This document shows positions 24,532-36,058 of a DNA stretch of 40,233 bases, in pieces. The stretch comes from Basidiobolus meristosporus CBS 931.73 (taxonomy: Eukaryota > Basidiobolomycota > Basidiobolomycetes > Basidiobolales > Basidiobolaceae). Within the stretch, counting starts at the first letter, position 1. Each line of letters opens with the position of its first letter. The stretch covers positions 1 through 40,233 of the forward strand of contig MCFE01000745.1 of NCBI GenBank assembly GCA_002104905.1, read 5' to 3'. The notes under the pieces are model-generated. The model made no database searches, was not told the origin of the DNA, and saw only the letters and a list, made by a program, of their open reading frames with translations. A program made the translations under genes and the position numbers.

Positions 24532-27500
24532 TTTTTGATTTTATAGTTTTTCTTAATTTTTGTCTGTCCCGATGTAACATTACAAATGTAGCTCCATCAC
24601 AGCACCGTAGCACTAGCGCGCTTCTACCGCTGTCTCCACGTCCAGGTCCTCGGTCGAGTCTCTCGATCGGGACGGACGGGGCAGAGCAAGAGAAGGCCTA
24701 CGGATGTGATTGGCCGATCGCTTTCGTTCCATGAATTTCCTCATAGAACTGCATTATTCATGGATATCTCCTGGATATCTATTCCACGTCTGTGATTATG
24801 TATAGCATTTCCCAAGATAAAATTTTCCAAAATGCCCCACAGTGCTTGAGGTTAGGGAGAGGCCAGAGTAGATACTAGAGCACAGCTGGGTTAGGCCAGG
24901 AATGCAATTGGGCATAAGATTGGCCAAGGCTCATTGACGGAGATTCCATGCGGGTGGCCGTAAGGGGAGAAACGTGAATTCGAGGGTCGCCTCGTATAGG
25001 AAGGGCAGCGATCTGATGTGTCCATGCGGATCATCCGCTGCTGTAGATAGGTTGAATCTAGTTTTAGGGACCTGACCTGGTGGATACGTGGACTGCGTGC
25101 GCTCTGTGGTGTGCTGTGCACTAACTGGATGCGTCCATGGGTGTGGTGATCGACCCTAAGCGATCCCAGGAAAATCGGGACAAGACACCGCGGACTCACG
25201 AACCACCACGATTGCCCGTTCGGTGCAGGTAAAGCACACCAACCAAAATTGGAAATCCGATACACTATTTGGTGATGGTAGCGAAGGTTTCTGGGTCGAT
25301 GGGTCCTATTTAGTCCGGCTGTCCAGTTATATGGAAGTCCAGTAGAGTGATCCGCCAGAGTAACTGGTTTATCGTGCTGGATTGGACTATCAGCAATAGG
25401 TAAGGCAAGGGGTAAGGGGTAAGGGGCGCCCACGGATGGTTTATTGGCTATGCCGCATATGGAATCTTACCTGGCCGGAATTGGCCTTTTTTCGCCATCC
25501 ACCAATGAAGTGACTGGACTGGGGGCCCTAAGGGGCTTGATACGCTCAGAAGTCTATCTCCACCAAAGTTGTCAGGCCAATTGAGGAGTGCTTGGAGGTT
25601 GCCAAATAGCCTCAACAAGCAGCTTCTGAAAACAACCATTCCCTGATTTCCACGCAGGTTGCCGTCGGGATTCGAGAATGCGATAGGAACGGGTCGTGAT
25701 TGGCTGTTACGTGGATTTGGCCGGCAATTATCTTGACTGGCCGAGCGTCGCCTGATTTCAACATTCTCGGATCATACTATCTGATAGCTCAAAGGGGATT
25801 GTTCTGGCCTTTGATCTTATCTCGGTTAGCGCCCCAGTCGATCACCATGCTGCTGATAACACTGGCCCCACGTATGCAGAGATGGCCGCTTGGCGCTCGC
25901 GGCGATTGAATCGAAGTGCTACCTCGTAATCTGCCCCCGCCAGGGCCACCGACCATTGACTACACGCTTAGCCCCGACGCGTAATCAAGTGAGGATGCTG
26001 GCCACTGGCGTAATCGAGACTGCATCCATCACCCGAGTCTCTCTCCTACGAACCCTGTCTAGGTTGGGTAGGCTGGTGGTCATTCTTACTGCCTTGCATT
26101 GCGAGCCCACCCCAAACCACGTATTGAGTAGGTGGATCCAAGTTGTCGAAACTTAATAACTCCCCTTATTTCGGGTGGGGGAGGAGGAGCAATCCCCGGC
26201 ATCACGAACTAGCCGCATTGGGACCGGATCCGTACTGGACATGGGTTTTCATTGCAAAATCTGTTGCCCAGCCCATGTCAACCCAATGGCTCATCTGCTA
26301 CCCATCCCCGGCGTTCAATAGCAGGATTTGCTCCCATCATCCCGTCAGTTCTCGGGCTATCAAATTGGGGCGAGACGGGTGACGATACCCGGGTCGAATT
26401 CATCCACTGCCATAAATGGGCGCCCGGGTAGAATATACCGGCGGGATTTCTGCAAATGGTGAGTTGGGACAAGGCCACCGTGATCCAAGAATCCAGTGAT
26501 GGACTAGGTCCTGTTCAGGGGATTAATCGATCTGCTGAGAGATATGGATACGACCCTGTTCCTCATGTTTTGGGTCGAGGTGATCAGGGTACCGATCCGA
26601 TCACCACTCATCGCCGTCCCTCCTGATCCCGCCCAGGATCCAGGCTCCCAAGAATGTGCAGACTAGGGTTTTGCCTCAAATCAGCATGCCTTCAAAAATG
26701 GGTTAATGAAATCTGACCCACCTCAACAGCAGGCCATTTCGAGGAGCAAACAGTGGGCATCCCAGTGATATATGATGGTTGGCTCCAGGAATCTGGTCTT
26801 CAAATCCATATCGCCCTTTAAGGCTACAGGTTCCATAAGGAAGGGCCAATACCAATTCACCCAACGTAGTGCCGGGGTGCGTGAATCGTCCTCTCTCCTG
26901 GCAAGCGTTCTGGGTACTCCTCTTCCCAGTAGGAGTTGCCCTCATCAAGGCAACGTGACAGGACAACCTCCGGCGGGGGGCCCGCGTGGTGGACGCAGCC
27001 TCGCCAACCTGCCTGGTCCAACTCAGGCGTATCGTCTAAGTTAGGTGGCCACGATGAACGGGAAAGACTACCAACGAGGTATACCGTCACTGGAGATAAT
27101 TTGTGCATTTATGAATGATTGCCTCATATGTTCTATCTGGCTAAAGAAGCTTGGGATCACCGAGCGAAATGGATAGATATGAGCACCGTGCTTAATCCGG
27201 CTTTCATAGACAAGCGCACCAGTACAGGTCTTCGAATGGCTAACCAAGGACCGCCGATGGCCTTGAAGCAGGCTGGATGATAAGATATTGCCCAATTGTT
27301 CAGGTAGTGGCGCTTTACTTTTTAAGACAGGGTGAGAATTGAGGTGGTTAGGCTGGCCAGATGTGATGGTCGCTCGAGATTGACATGTGATTTTGACGGT
27401 TTAAGTTTCATGGATGGATCCTGACTGATTCAAGCTGATTGCTCATGGAAGTGTGATGGCTGGATCATTGCTTTCAGAGCTTACTCGGATTGTTTGGAAT

Positions 27501-30500
27501 GCCATATCTCTCGACCTCGTACTCCGCTTTCTCTCAACCTACCCATCCCCATGATTTGCTATTGGAAAGTTGCTTGCCACATATAGATGCGATGGGTGTT
27601 CCTCAAGCGATTTCATTCGCAGTAGGATGCGTAGATCGTACTGTTGGGTCTGTGCTCACACTTTAAAACGCTGCCAAGAGAGATGCTGTTGCTCAGTGTT
27701 TCCGGCCGGGGAATAGAGCTCGAAGGGAGTCTTGGGCATGCCGATTTACCGGAATACTGCCGAAACCTTCATGCGGGTGCGCTACATGCTTACCGGGTAG
27801 CTGGAGAGATCGAAGCCCATGTCCAAGCCAATCAAACGCTCTACATTTGCAGCAGTAGAAAAGTGCATCTAGACTATCTTGTCATCATATCTGCTGGATT
27901 AGGTATCTGTGCTTTGTGAATTTGCGCTCTATGATATAATGTCGTATTACGATATGGCATATGAAGGTTAGGTAGATCCACCTTTGTATAGGGACAAACC
28001 AGGCAATTTGGCCCACCAATGATGTTGCGGCTAGTAATCGGTGGAAGGGTCAGCTGGCTATAGTGGGTTGCCAGCATCTCTCAGCAAGCAATGAGTGTAG
28101 CTGGATGTTGGTTGGGTCAATGCTGTGGTGGCTACTGACAGTTTCACGAGATATCTCTGATGCGCCTATGCGTCATGTTTGCCCCCTTCCTGGTGGACTA
28201 TCTCCTTGGGGTCTACGACTTGCTACAGTAACATGGGCATAGTCTTGATCGCTAGTGTAGTGGATTTCTTCGGTATCTAGAGCCATCCTCGGTTGTTTGT
28301 AGCGGGCACAAAGACCTCTAGACTTTGCTGGACATTCGATGGGCTTGTCATCAGACCAATCTACAGATGGCTCATGTTGCGGAGGGTTTGTTTTGTATTT
28401 GATCACTTAGAAATGCCCTTTTGTCCTGTTCCTGGCGACGAACGAATTCGTGCAAATCCCATCATTGTCCAACGGATTGGTGTTACACCCACAGCCGGCT
28501 ACCATATCCAACCCTCCTTAGCTGCGGCTTTCGATCGAGCCAAAATGGGTTCCACAGAGTTCGGTCCAGGGTTTCCTGACTGATCATTCTGAATGGAAAT
28601 CTCTCTATAGATGCCCCCACTTGTTGGTTCTGATGGCCAGCAGAATGTCCATCGCAGATAGTGCCACCTTCTTTGGCTTATGCCATCCGCTAATGTGGAT
28701 GGATGGTTCCTTAATCGAGCGCTTATCTAGCTAGGACAGTTTGCACATGACCGATTCCCATCTATGGTTATCGTCTCAGTGCGAAGATGTTGCTCGCTGC
28801 AACGTCGATTGCGGAGTTGGAAAATGGAAATTGTCTCCCCCGAGGGTGACGTGAGAAGGGTAAAATACACCCAAAGGGTCAAACTTTTCGATGGGCTTCA
28901 TGTTTGAATGGGGAGGGTATTTTCACCTCTGAAGGGGCCGCCTCGAAAAGGCTAAACATATAGGGCCATTTGTCGTAAGTATCAATCTCTCCGTTTTGGC
29001 GGGAAGTTTGACGATGTGCAAGCTCAAGGTGCACTGTTCTAGAAACGGCTGCCAAGAAGTTGTCATTCACATGCATCCTTGGCTATAAGACTATTTTCGA
29101 TTAGCATACTGTAGTATACAGGCCAAGCGCTTAGACATTCCTTTAGAAAGCAAAGCAATATACACAGCTCGGATTTCATACATTTTTTTGCTGGCTTTCT
29201 AACCATTTTCCAGACTCTTTCAACCCCCAGCCCTAAAGATCGGCAAACCCCTGATGAATGGTGGTAGCGATCTTTTATGGTTTACACCTGGAAACCGTGA
29301 CTATACATGCCAAAAACTATGCTCCAACGAGTCCTTGAACCCGAATCTGAAGTAAAACAAGATTGGAATGTCCGCTACCTTTCGTACCTTTTCCCCCTTT
29401 TTCGCGCAACATTTCTCCAATGGTGCGTTCGCCAGTTTCAGGATCATGAGCCGAATTAATGTGGCGGAAATTTTCCGGGAGGACGCATAGATACAGTTTG
29501 CACACTCCAAAGTGGTCGACCATTCAAGTCGGACTCTTTATCCCCATCCTGGGATCCCTGGAAATGCATTATCGCATCAAGATATGCTCAAATTGGAACC
29601 TCGGAAATACGCAGATTTTTTGGTGAATCTTCACCTCGTATCCCATTAGGGGTGTTTATTACGCTGTGGTAAGCTTCTGATCTCCGTTTCTTGTTGCGTA
29701 TTAGGAAAATCACCTCTTCGCCTGTACCATATACTGACGTACCCAAAGGAAAGTTTGCGAAGGGAAGGATCGAGGGGGCTAGGAGATGTCCACACCAATA
29801 GGTCCATGGGAATTGGGCGGTCTAGCCATAACATAAGGCTCTTTTGCCACTGAACCATAAAGCATGGCTCTCTTGGATACGAATTCCGATGTAGGTTACC
29901 TCCCGCCAGTGCTTGGGAATTTTGGGAATACTCCAACCAAAAGAACCGTTGAGTCCATCCAAACAGGCCCCCGTGCTAGCTGCCAAGAAATTGCCCGCTC
30001 CTTGGCATCCAACCTCTCGACCATCTGATAATCGGGGAAATTTGTATCTCTTCCATACATACTAAGCGATTCTGCGGAATTAATCCATGATCTTACTAAG
30101 TCGACTCCAAAAAGGTAGCTTTCAGGGCAATCACTATATCGGTGGTGAAACTAGATCGCTTAGGATCTAAGTTACTGTATGTTTTGATTTGGAGCATGGT
30201 GAGCCCCTGAGATGGGGATTCACGATCAAATATGTAGTTTGCCTTACCAAATTCTGCTAGTTAGAAACAATAAGACGTTTGCCCAAATGTTGCTCACGCA
30301 GCCCTGGTGCTTTCCCGAAAGCACTGTGGAAAATGCCTAAGTAATGCGCGCTAGAGGATAGCAAGGCTGTATCCAACATAGGAACACCATTCCCAGATAG
30401 GCGTCCTACTCGATGTACTAGATACTTCAAGGATCAATGCCATAATTGTATATACCTACTACGTAATACATATTGCATTTACAAGGGTGTCGTATGGGTG

Positions 30501-31273
30501 CTTTTCATGATTAACCTGCCCATAGCAAATACTCTGCCCAACTAAGCTTTCCCAGTAGCAATTCCTAAAACAGTACTCTGTTCCATGGATGGATCTTCTG
30601 TCAATAACTTGGTCTGAGTAGCAACAATACCTTCTATGAGAAAATTACCAATTTAGATCTCATAAAACATTCTCCTTACTTTCATGTGATAGCTGTCGTG
30701 AGAGTCTAGTAGATATTGGAAGTATTTGCAAGAACAGGCAGATTATGTGGTCTTAACACTGATATGTTCGATCAAATACACAAGTATTACTTGAAATTTT
30801 ACATGATCTTGGCAAAACAGACCTGTACAATACATTGAAAAAGATCACAAAAACCTGTGCGCGAAGCCTAGGGACTTATGCAACTGCAAAAATTCTCATG
30901 CTTTGGATACTTGACATTCTGGTGAAAATAGTGTTGTGAACATTGAGTTTGCGCCTAAACCACTCCTTTACCTTAAGATTCTATTCAGACCATCGATAAG
31001 TTACAAATTAGCCAGGATTTAACTTGTCAGATATGGACCGATTTTAAAATCAGTAATGCGTGGCAGTTATCAGTAATTCCAAGAATATCCAGAAGCCACC
31101 AAACATTGCACTCAGCTTCCCGGGGTTTTCCTCGAGACATTCTCACTGTTGGCTAAACGAAACTCTCCTTGAACATTGATACTTTGCTTGGGCTCAATAT
31201 AACAAGCAAGTATCAGGCATTTCTTTTAGTTTTGCAAGTCGCTCCGGACAGTCCCTAGAGTCCTTCAACAAAT
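24532..31273. other. 6.7-kb gene-free region
   Basis: It lies between the velvet gene and the retrotransposon nest. Open frames reach 180 codons (24891-25433, minus) but are scattered on both strands, overlap, lack recognisable domains and are not linked by conserved splice patterns. A short G-rich tandem run is present at 25398-25426. From about 30400 onward base composition shifts toward AT, and the sequence may contain very old retrotransposon debris that I cannot align by eye. I see no tRNA, rRNA or other RNA gene. Confidence 0.5.
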
Positions 31274-31618
31274 TGTAGGTTTTGTAAACACACCTAAGTA
31301 CTCACATGACTTGGTCACATGGAACATAGTATGCAAATTGTAGAGAATTAGGCCTGAGTTCTTTGTTGGTATTTGTTTGGAATATTTTCACCACAATATC
31401 AGGTTGCTAGGACTTAAAAAATCTCAAAGCTGTCCAAGCAATTCTAACCTTTGCACATATGCTCTTGAGACCTTCTTAAGCAAATTCCACATGCTTACTC
31501 TGCTAAGATCATGTCAGAGTATCAATGTTGTTTTTAAATTCAGTAAATCATTCAGTGAGAAACACATAATGAACTTGATGTCCCAGTGACTTCCAATATG
31601 TCCAAAGCTCTTGCAACA
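31274..31618 (+). repeat. decayed copia LTR, copy A
   Basis: About 345 bp that aligns end to end, with many substitutions, to the 349-bp LTR at 32211. It starts TGTAGG, contains the blocks AATATTTTCACCA and CAGTAAATCATTCAGTGAGAA, and ends CTCTTGCAACA. It is followed by ATGAGCCC, a remnant of the primer binding site. The divergence makes it an old insertion. Confidence 0.8.
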
Positions 31619-31634
31619 CTATGAGCCCTGAGCT

Positions 31635-31730
31635 TGTTGCAAATTTTGTATTTACACCTGGATGTACACCTAACTTGATCACTTGAATTATGGTCTACAA
31701 ATGTAGGAGAATTCTGCCTAAATTCCTTGT
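31635..31730 (+). repeat. decayed, truncated copia LTR, copy B (5' part)
   Basis: TGTTGCAAATTTTGTATTTA and the following ACACCTAACTTGATCAC match the first hundred bases of the family LTR. Copy B starts only 16 bp after LTR copy A and is cut short where LTR copy C begins. The exact break is blurred because both copies share TGTTG near 31728. Confidence 0.7.
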
Positions 31731-31996
31731 TGAAATTTTTGTAAAATCTGTAGTTACATCTATATATTCACCTGACTTAGTCACTTAGACCATTACCTAC
31801 AAATCTCAGAGAACTCTGACAGAATTCCTTGTGGGAATCTACTAGGAAAATCTTCATCAAATATTGGTTACCTAAAACATGAAACTTCTCAAAGTTGTCC
31901 AAACAGCCGCAAACCTTCCACACATACTTTGGGGGCCTTTCTAAGCATATTCCTGTTCTCCAAATCACTACCAATATCTCCAAAACTTTCACAACA
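31731..31996 (+). repeat. decayed copia LTR, copy C
   Basis: It carries TTCACCTGACTTAGTCACTT, CTCAAAGTTGTCCAAACAGC and the terminal TTTCACAACA, all matching the family LTR. It is shorter than 349 bp: the stretch holding the TATA box and poly(A) hexamer in the intact LTRs is deleted. A 12-base match to the primer binding site follows at 31997. The left boundary is uncertain by about 10 bp. Confidence 0.75.
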
Positions 31997-32210
31997 GGTT
32001 ATGAGCCACAATCTGTCACTCTCCACAATGTCTACTACTGCTACTACTGCAGTTCTCTCTTTGCTGAAAAGCTGAACAGATTCAGCTAACAAGTATAGAA
32101 GGTGATGGTGAAGATGCTTCTGCAGGAAAGAGGCCTTTGGCATATTGATAATGGAGAAATATGTCATCCTAGAGGTTTTAGAGAAGGAGCCTTAAACTGC
32201 TAGAAGTAAG
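31997..32210 (+). pseudogene. gag remnant of the decayed copia element behind LTR copy C
   Basis: It starts with the primer binding site GGTTATGAGCC and follows the gag start of the intact elements, including ATGTCTACTACTGCTACTAC and GCAGGAAAGAGGCCTTTGG. Stop codons and small deletions break the frame. The fragment ends where the LTR of element 1 begins, so element 1 probably inserted into this older gag. The last five bases, GTAAG, would be the left target-site copy. Confidence 0.75.
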
Positions 32211-32559
32211 TGTTGTAAAAATTCGTAATTCCCCCTAAAAATTCACCTAACTTAGTCACTTAGATCATCACCTTCAAATCCTAGAGAATACTGACCAAAT
32301 TCCTTGTCGGGATTTACTTTGAATATTTTCACCAAAATACCAGGTACCCAGAACATGAAAATTCTCAAAGTTGTCCAAACAGCCCCAAACTTTGCACACA
32401 TGTTCTTGGGACCTTCCTGAGCCTATCCTACGTGTTTGTTATGCCAAGACCAGGTAAAAGTATAAATACTACTTTTACATTCAATAAATCATTAAGTGAA
32501 AACCGCATAATCTACTTGTTCTCCCAATCACTTTCAATATCTCCAAGACTCTTACAACA
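32211..32559 (+). repeat. 5' LTR of element 1
   Basis: 349 bp bounded by TGTTG..CAACA. It contains TATAAATA at 32461-32468 and AATAAA at 32483-32488, consistent with a promoter and poly(A) signal driving the element. By eye it differs from the LTR at 36376-36724 at about 15 positions. The preceding bases GTAAG (32206-32210) are the candidate target-site duplication. Confidence 0.92.
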
Positions 32560-32571
32560 GGTTATGAGCCC
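32560..32571 (+). other. primer binding site of element 1 (initiator tRNA-Met anticodon arm)
   Basis: GGTTATGAGCCC directly follows the LTR. It is the reverse complement of GGGCTCATAACC, the anticodon stem-loop of fungal initiator tRNA-Met. Drosophila copia has an equivalent site, GGTTATGGGCCC, primed by a cleaved half of that tRNA. The ATG of the long gag-pol frame (32564-32566) lies inside this site. Confidence 0.85.
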
Positions 32572-34696
32572 CAAGCTGTCACTCTCTGCAATGTCTACTA
32601 CTGCTATTACTGGAATTTTTCCCTCTGCTGAAAAGTTGGATGGTTCTAACTACCAAGTGTGGAAGGTCAAGATGAAGATGCTGCTACAAGAAAGAGGCCT
32701 TTGGGATATTGTCATGGGAGAAGAATGCCCTCCTAAAAACGTGGGAGAGGAAGCCTTGAAGTACCAGAAGAAAGAACAAAGTGCCTTTAACTGCATTTGC
32801 CTTAATGTCAAGGACAAATTGCTAATTCAATGCTCAAGAGCAAAAACGGCAAAGAATGCCTGGAAAGCATTAGAAGACACCTACCAGTCATGTTCAGCTG
32901 CCAGGAAGATGTATCTGAGGCAAAAAATCTTTACTACAAAGATGCTGCCAGGAGAAGAAATGAAAAATTTAATTAACAGAATTACCCTGCTGGTAGATGA
33001 GATGGAATCTGTGGGCATACCAACTACTGATGAGGATGTGATAGTTACCATCCTGAATAGCCTGACAGACAAGTTTCAGGGCCTTGTATCAGCCCTAGAG
33101 TCCAGAACTGAAGATTTGACCTTAAATTACATATATGGAAGGCTCCTGGATGAAGAATTAAGAAAAACAAGCACCAATAAGAAGGAAGAAGAAAATGCTT
33201 TAATAAGCAATGATAACCAACAAAGGAGGTACCCAAGACCCTACAAAGGCAACAGCAGCCTGTTTTGTAACTACTGCAAAAGGAAAGGACACACATCAGA
33301 CCGGTGTCTCAAAAAGAAAGATAATCAGCAAAAGAAGCCTGAATATGGAAATGCTGCAGCAACTGAAGATAGACTATTCATATCTGCACTAAATATGACC
33401 ACAAACAAGGATTCTCAGATGTGGTGTATTGACTCTGGAGCTTCTCAACACTTTACACACCACAAAGAACTTTTTACCCAATATCAAGAAATTCCAATTA
33501 AGAAGGTTTTCATGGGTGACGATAGAACACTTGATGCAGTGGGAGAAGGAACTATCCAAGTAAACCTTAGAAGCAGTGAAGGAAGCCATACACTGACTTT
33601 CAAAGAAGTACTCTATGTACCAGAAATAGCCAAGAACCTACTCTCTGTAAGCAAGGCCACAGCAGAAGGACTCAGTTTCAGTTTTGACAATTCTGGATGC
33701 AGGATCACTGATCAAAATGGTGCCCATATTGCTTTGGGCATCAGAGATCAGAATCTATACAAGTTGACTTATATTCCATCATATCTGGAAGCCAATATAA
33801 GTAACTTAAATGAAGAAACACCAATGCTTTGGCACAGGAGATTTGGACACATCAATTTTGATTATTTGCGTAAAATGATCAAAGATCAGCTAATTTCTGG
33901 AGTGAAAATTGATCCCCCAGCTAATTTGGAGCACTGTGAAGCCTGCATATATGGGAAACAAGCCAGACAACCGTTCAAGAGCTCTGGGTTAATCAAAACT
34001 AAGAAAAAACTAGATCTAATTCACTCAGATCTGTGTGGACCTATGCAAAATTTATCCTTAGGCGGGATGAAGTATTTAATCACTTTTATTGATGATTATA
34101 CAAGATACACATGGGTCTACTTCATGGAGAAAAAGGAAGAAGCTCTGTTTAAGCTCAGGGAGTTTAAAGCCATGGTGGAGAGAGAAACTGGTGAAAAAAT
34201 CAAGAAAATACGCTCTGACAATGGTGGAGTATATATCTCAAAACTCTTCATCCACTTCTGCAAAATTCATGGGATAAAGCAAGAGACTACTGTACCATAC
34301 TCCCCACAGCAAAATAGAGTAGCAGAACAAGCTAACAGATCAATGATTGATATGGCAAGATCTATGATCCATGGTCAAAAATTATCCTATGATTTTTGGG
34401 CGGAATCAGTTGCCACTGCTGTATATCTTAAAAATAGGAGTTATAACAGAATACTTCGTGATTCTACTCCATTTGAAGCATGGTATGGATACAGACCAAG
34501 TGCAGAATATCTAAGAATATTTGGGTGTACAGCATATGCCAAAAAACTGGCCGGAAATCAGTCAAAATTTGAGCCAAAAAGTGTAAAATGCATATTTTTG
34601 GGCTACTGCAATGAGAGTAAGGCATACAGACTCTACAATACCAAAGCAAAGAAGCTGATCAAGTCCAGGGATGTGTTGTTTGATGAAAATTCATAA
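32564..34696 (+). CDS. element 1 gag-protease-integrase polyprotein frame
   Basis: Encodes capsid, protease and integrase of the copia element. The frame opens at ATG 32564 (inside the primer binding site) or 32591, with gag motif LDGSNYQVWKVKMKMLLQER. Then come the zinc knuckle CNYCKRKGHTSDRC, the protease motif MWCIDSGASQHFTHH and the integrase HHCC segment (LWHRRFGHINFDYLR and CEAC). The catalytic core follows: IHSDLCGPM, RSDNGGVY and NRVAEQANRS. The catalytic Asp, Asp and Glu are present, but a normally conserved Glu is Val in DNGGVY, and Gly is Arg in QQNRVAEQ. The frame ends at TAA 34694-34696, before reverse transcriptase. Element 2 has the same stop at the same place. Copia elements usually have a single gag-pol frame, so this is either a shared defect or a real two-ORF arrangement. 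Confidence 0.9.
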   Translation: MSPKLSLSAMSTTAITGIFPSAEKLDGSNYQVWKVKMKMLLQERGLWDIVMGEECPPKNVGEEALKYQKKEQSAFNCICLNVKDKLLIQCSRAKTAKNAWKALEDTYQSCSAARKMYLRQKIFTTKMLPGEEMKNLINRITLLVDEMESVGIPTTDEDVIVTILNSLTDKFQGLVSALESRTEDLTLNYIYGRLLDEELRKTSTNKKEEENALISNDNQQRRYPRPYKGNSSLFCNYCKRKGHTSDRCLKKKDNQQKKPEYGNAAATEDRLFISALNMTTNKDSQMWCIDSGASQHFTHHKELFTQYQEIPIKKVFMGDDRTLDAVGEGTIQVNLRSSEGSHTLTFKEVLYVPEIAKNLLSVSKATAEGLSFSFDNSGCRITDQNGAHIALGIRDQNLYKLTYIPSYLEANISNLNEETPMLWHRRFGHINFDYLRKMIKDQLISGVKIDPPANLEHCEACIYGKQARQPFKSSGLIKTKKKLDLIHSDLCGPMQNLSLGGMKYLITFIDDYTRYTWVYFMEKKEEALFKLREFKAMVERETGEKIKKIRSDNGGVYISKLFIHFCKIHGIKQETTVPYSPQQNRVAEQANRSMIDMARSMIHGQKLSYDFWAESVATAVYLKNRSYNRILRDSTPFEAWYGYRPSAEYLRIFGCTAYAKKLAGNQSKFEPKSVKCIFLGYCNESKAYRLYNTKAKKLIKSRDVLFDENS

Positions 34697-34708
34697 TTTT
34701 CACAAAAA

Positions 34709-36031
34709 ATGACATCTGATGATGACAAAAATTTGATCTCAAGTCCACCAATTGTCAGGATTGAATCAGAGCAAAACAATGAAATTTTTTTCACTCCAGA
34801 GGACTCTACAACCGTGGTTCAGCCAGAATCAGTGCCCAGGAATATCCCAGAAGTGATCATTCCAGTATCAAATGCCTGGAGATCCAATCTGACAAGAAAT
34901 AGCCCAAATTACTATATCAATGAGGGTACAAACTTGGCCTATGCCTATTCAGTCCATGTTGATGAGCCCCAGACTGTAAAAGAGGCCCTAAATAGCCCTA
35001 AGACAAAGTTTTGGAGATCTGCAATGACTGAGGAATATCAGGCCCTGATGGAAAATCAAACTTGGGACTTAGTCAAATTACCAATCAACCAAAAATCAAT
35101 TGGTTACAGATGGGTCTTCAAGACAAAATACAAGGCTGATGGTACAATTGAAAGATACAAAGCAAGACTTGTAGCCAAAGGATACTCTCAAACAAAAGGA
35201 CTTGACTATACTGAGACCTTTGCACCGGTAGCCAAGTTTAATTCCATCAGATTAATATTGGCTATTGCAGCCAAATATAAGTTTTTTATTCATCAAATGG
35301 ATGTAAAAGCTGCATTTCTGAATGGAGAACTTGATGAGGACATGTATATGGACCAGCCTGATGGGTTTGTTGACCAAGATAACCCCCATTTGGTCTGCAA
35401 GCTTAAAAAGTCACTATATGGTCTCAAACAATCACTGAGAGCCTTGAATTGCAAGATAGATTCTTATTTGGAATCTTTGAGTTTCAAAAGAAGTAATGCT
35501 GACTATAGTATATACTATAAGCCAGATAGAGCAAATCCAGTTCTATTAGCTCAATATGTGGATGATCTTATTATAGCCACCAATAATCTAGAAACATTGG
35601 AAGAAACTAAATTCAGCCTATCTAAGGAGTTCAAGATGTCTGATTTAGGAGAACTTAGTTACTACTTAGGGATTAAGTTCTCCATAGACAGAAGTACCCA
35701 GACTATCACCCTAAGCCAATCCAAGTATATTCAAGATATACTAAAGAAGTACCAAATGGAAGACTGTAAACCGGCAGCTACCCCAATGGAGACAAACCTT
35801 CACTTGGTCAAAACTCAACCAAATCAAGAGAGCTTGGTGCCATCTGAAAGCCCTGACTTTCCTTACCAATCTATGGTTGGCAGTCTGATGTATATCATGC
35901 TTGGAACACGTCCAGATATCTCATATTCAGTGGGAGTTGTCAGCCAACATAATCAGTACTATGGATCTGATCATATTGCAGCAGTTAAGCGGATTTTTAG
36001 ATACCTAAAAGGAACTGCTGATATTTGCTAA
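34709..36031 (+). CDS. element 1 reverse transcriptase frame
   Basis: Copia-type reverse transcriptase, in the same frame as the upstream gag-integrase ORF and restarting at an ATG 12 nt after its stop in an A-rich context. Motifs: WDLVKLPINQKSIGYRWVFK, YKARLVAKGYSQTKGLDY, FAPVAKFNSIRLILAIAA, HQMDVKAAFLNGELDEDMYM and the active-site QYVDDLIIATN. SLRALN replaces the usual SPRAWN, as still read in element 2, so element 1 may be impaired here. The frame stops at TAA 36029-36031 within RIFRYLKGTADIC. A second in-frame TAA follows at 36056-36058 before RNase H resumes in the same frame. Both of these stops are also in element 2. Confidence 0.9.
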   Translation: MTSDDDKNLISSPPIVRIESEQNNEIFFTPEDSTTVVQPESVPRNIPEVIIPVSNAWRSNLTRNSPNYYINEGTNLAYAYSVHVDEPQTVKEALNSPKTKFWRSAMTEEYQALMENQTWDLVKLPINQKSIGYRWVFKTKYKADGTIERYKARLVAKGYSQTKGLDYTETFAPVAKFNSIRLILAIAAKYKFFIHQMDVKAAFLNGELDEDMYMDQPDGFVDQDNPHLVCKLKKSLYGLKQSLRALNCKIDSYLESLSFKRSNADYSIYYKPDRANPVLLAQYVDDLIIATNNLETLEETKFSLSKEFKMSDLGELSYYLGIKFSIDRSTQTITLSQSKYIQDILKKYQMEDCKPAATPMETNLHLVKTQPNQESLVPSESPDFPYQSMVGSLMYIMLGTRPDISYSVGVVSQHNQYYGSDHIAAVKRIFRYLKGTADIC

Positions 36032-36058
36032 AGATACACTTATAAGGACTCAGAATAA

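Noticed and set aside
24891..25433. 180-codon minus-strand frame in the gene desert
   Set aside because: Translation is rich in Pro/His/Arg without domain likeness; consistent with a chance open frame in GC-richer DNA.
24532..31273. Search for tRNA, 5S rRNA or CRISPR-like arrays
   Set aside because: No B-box-like GGTTCGAATCC element with a matching A-box at proper spacing and no regular spaced repeats were seen.
32432..32563. Starting the gag-pol frame at the ATG-like codon inside the LTR
   Set aside because: The codon lies upstream of the LTR TATA box and would not be in the transcript; in-frame openness there is coincidental.
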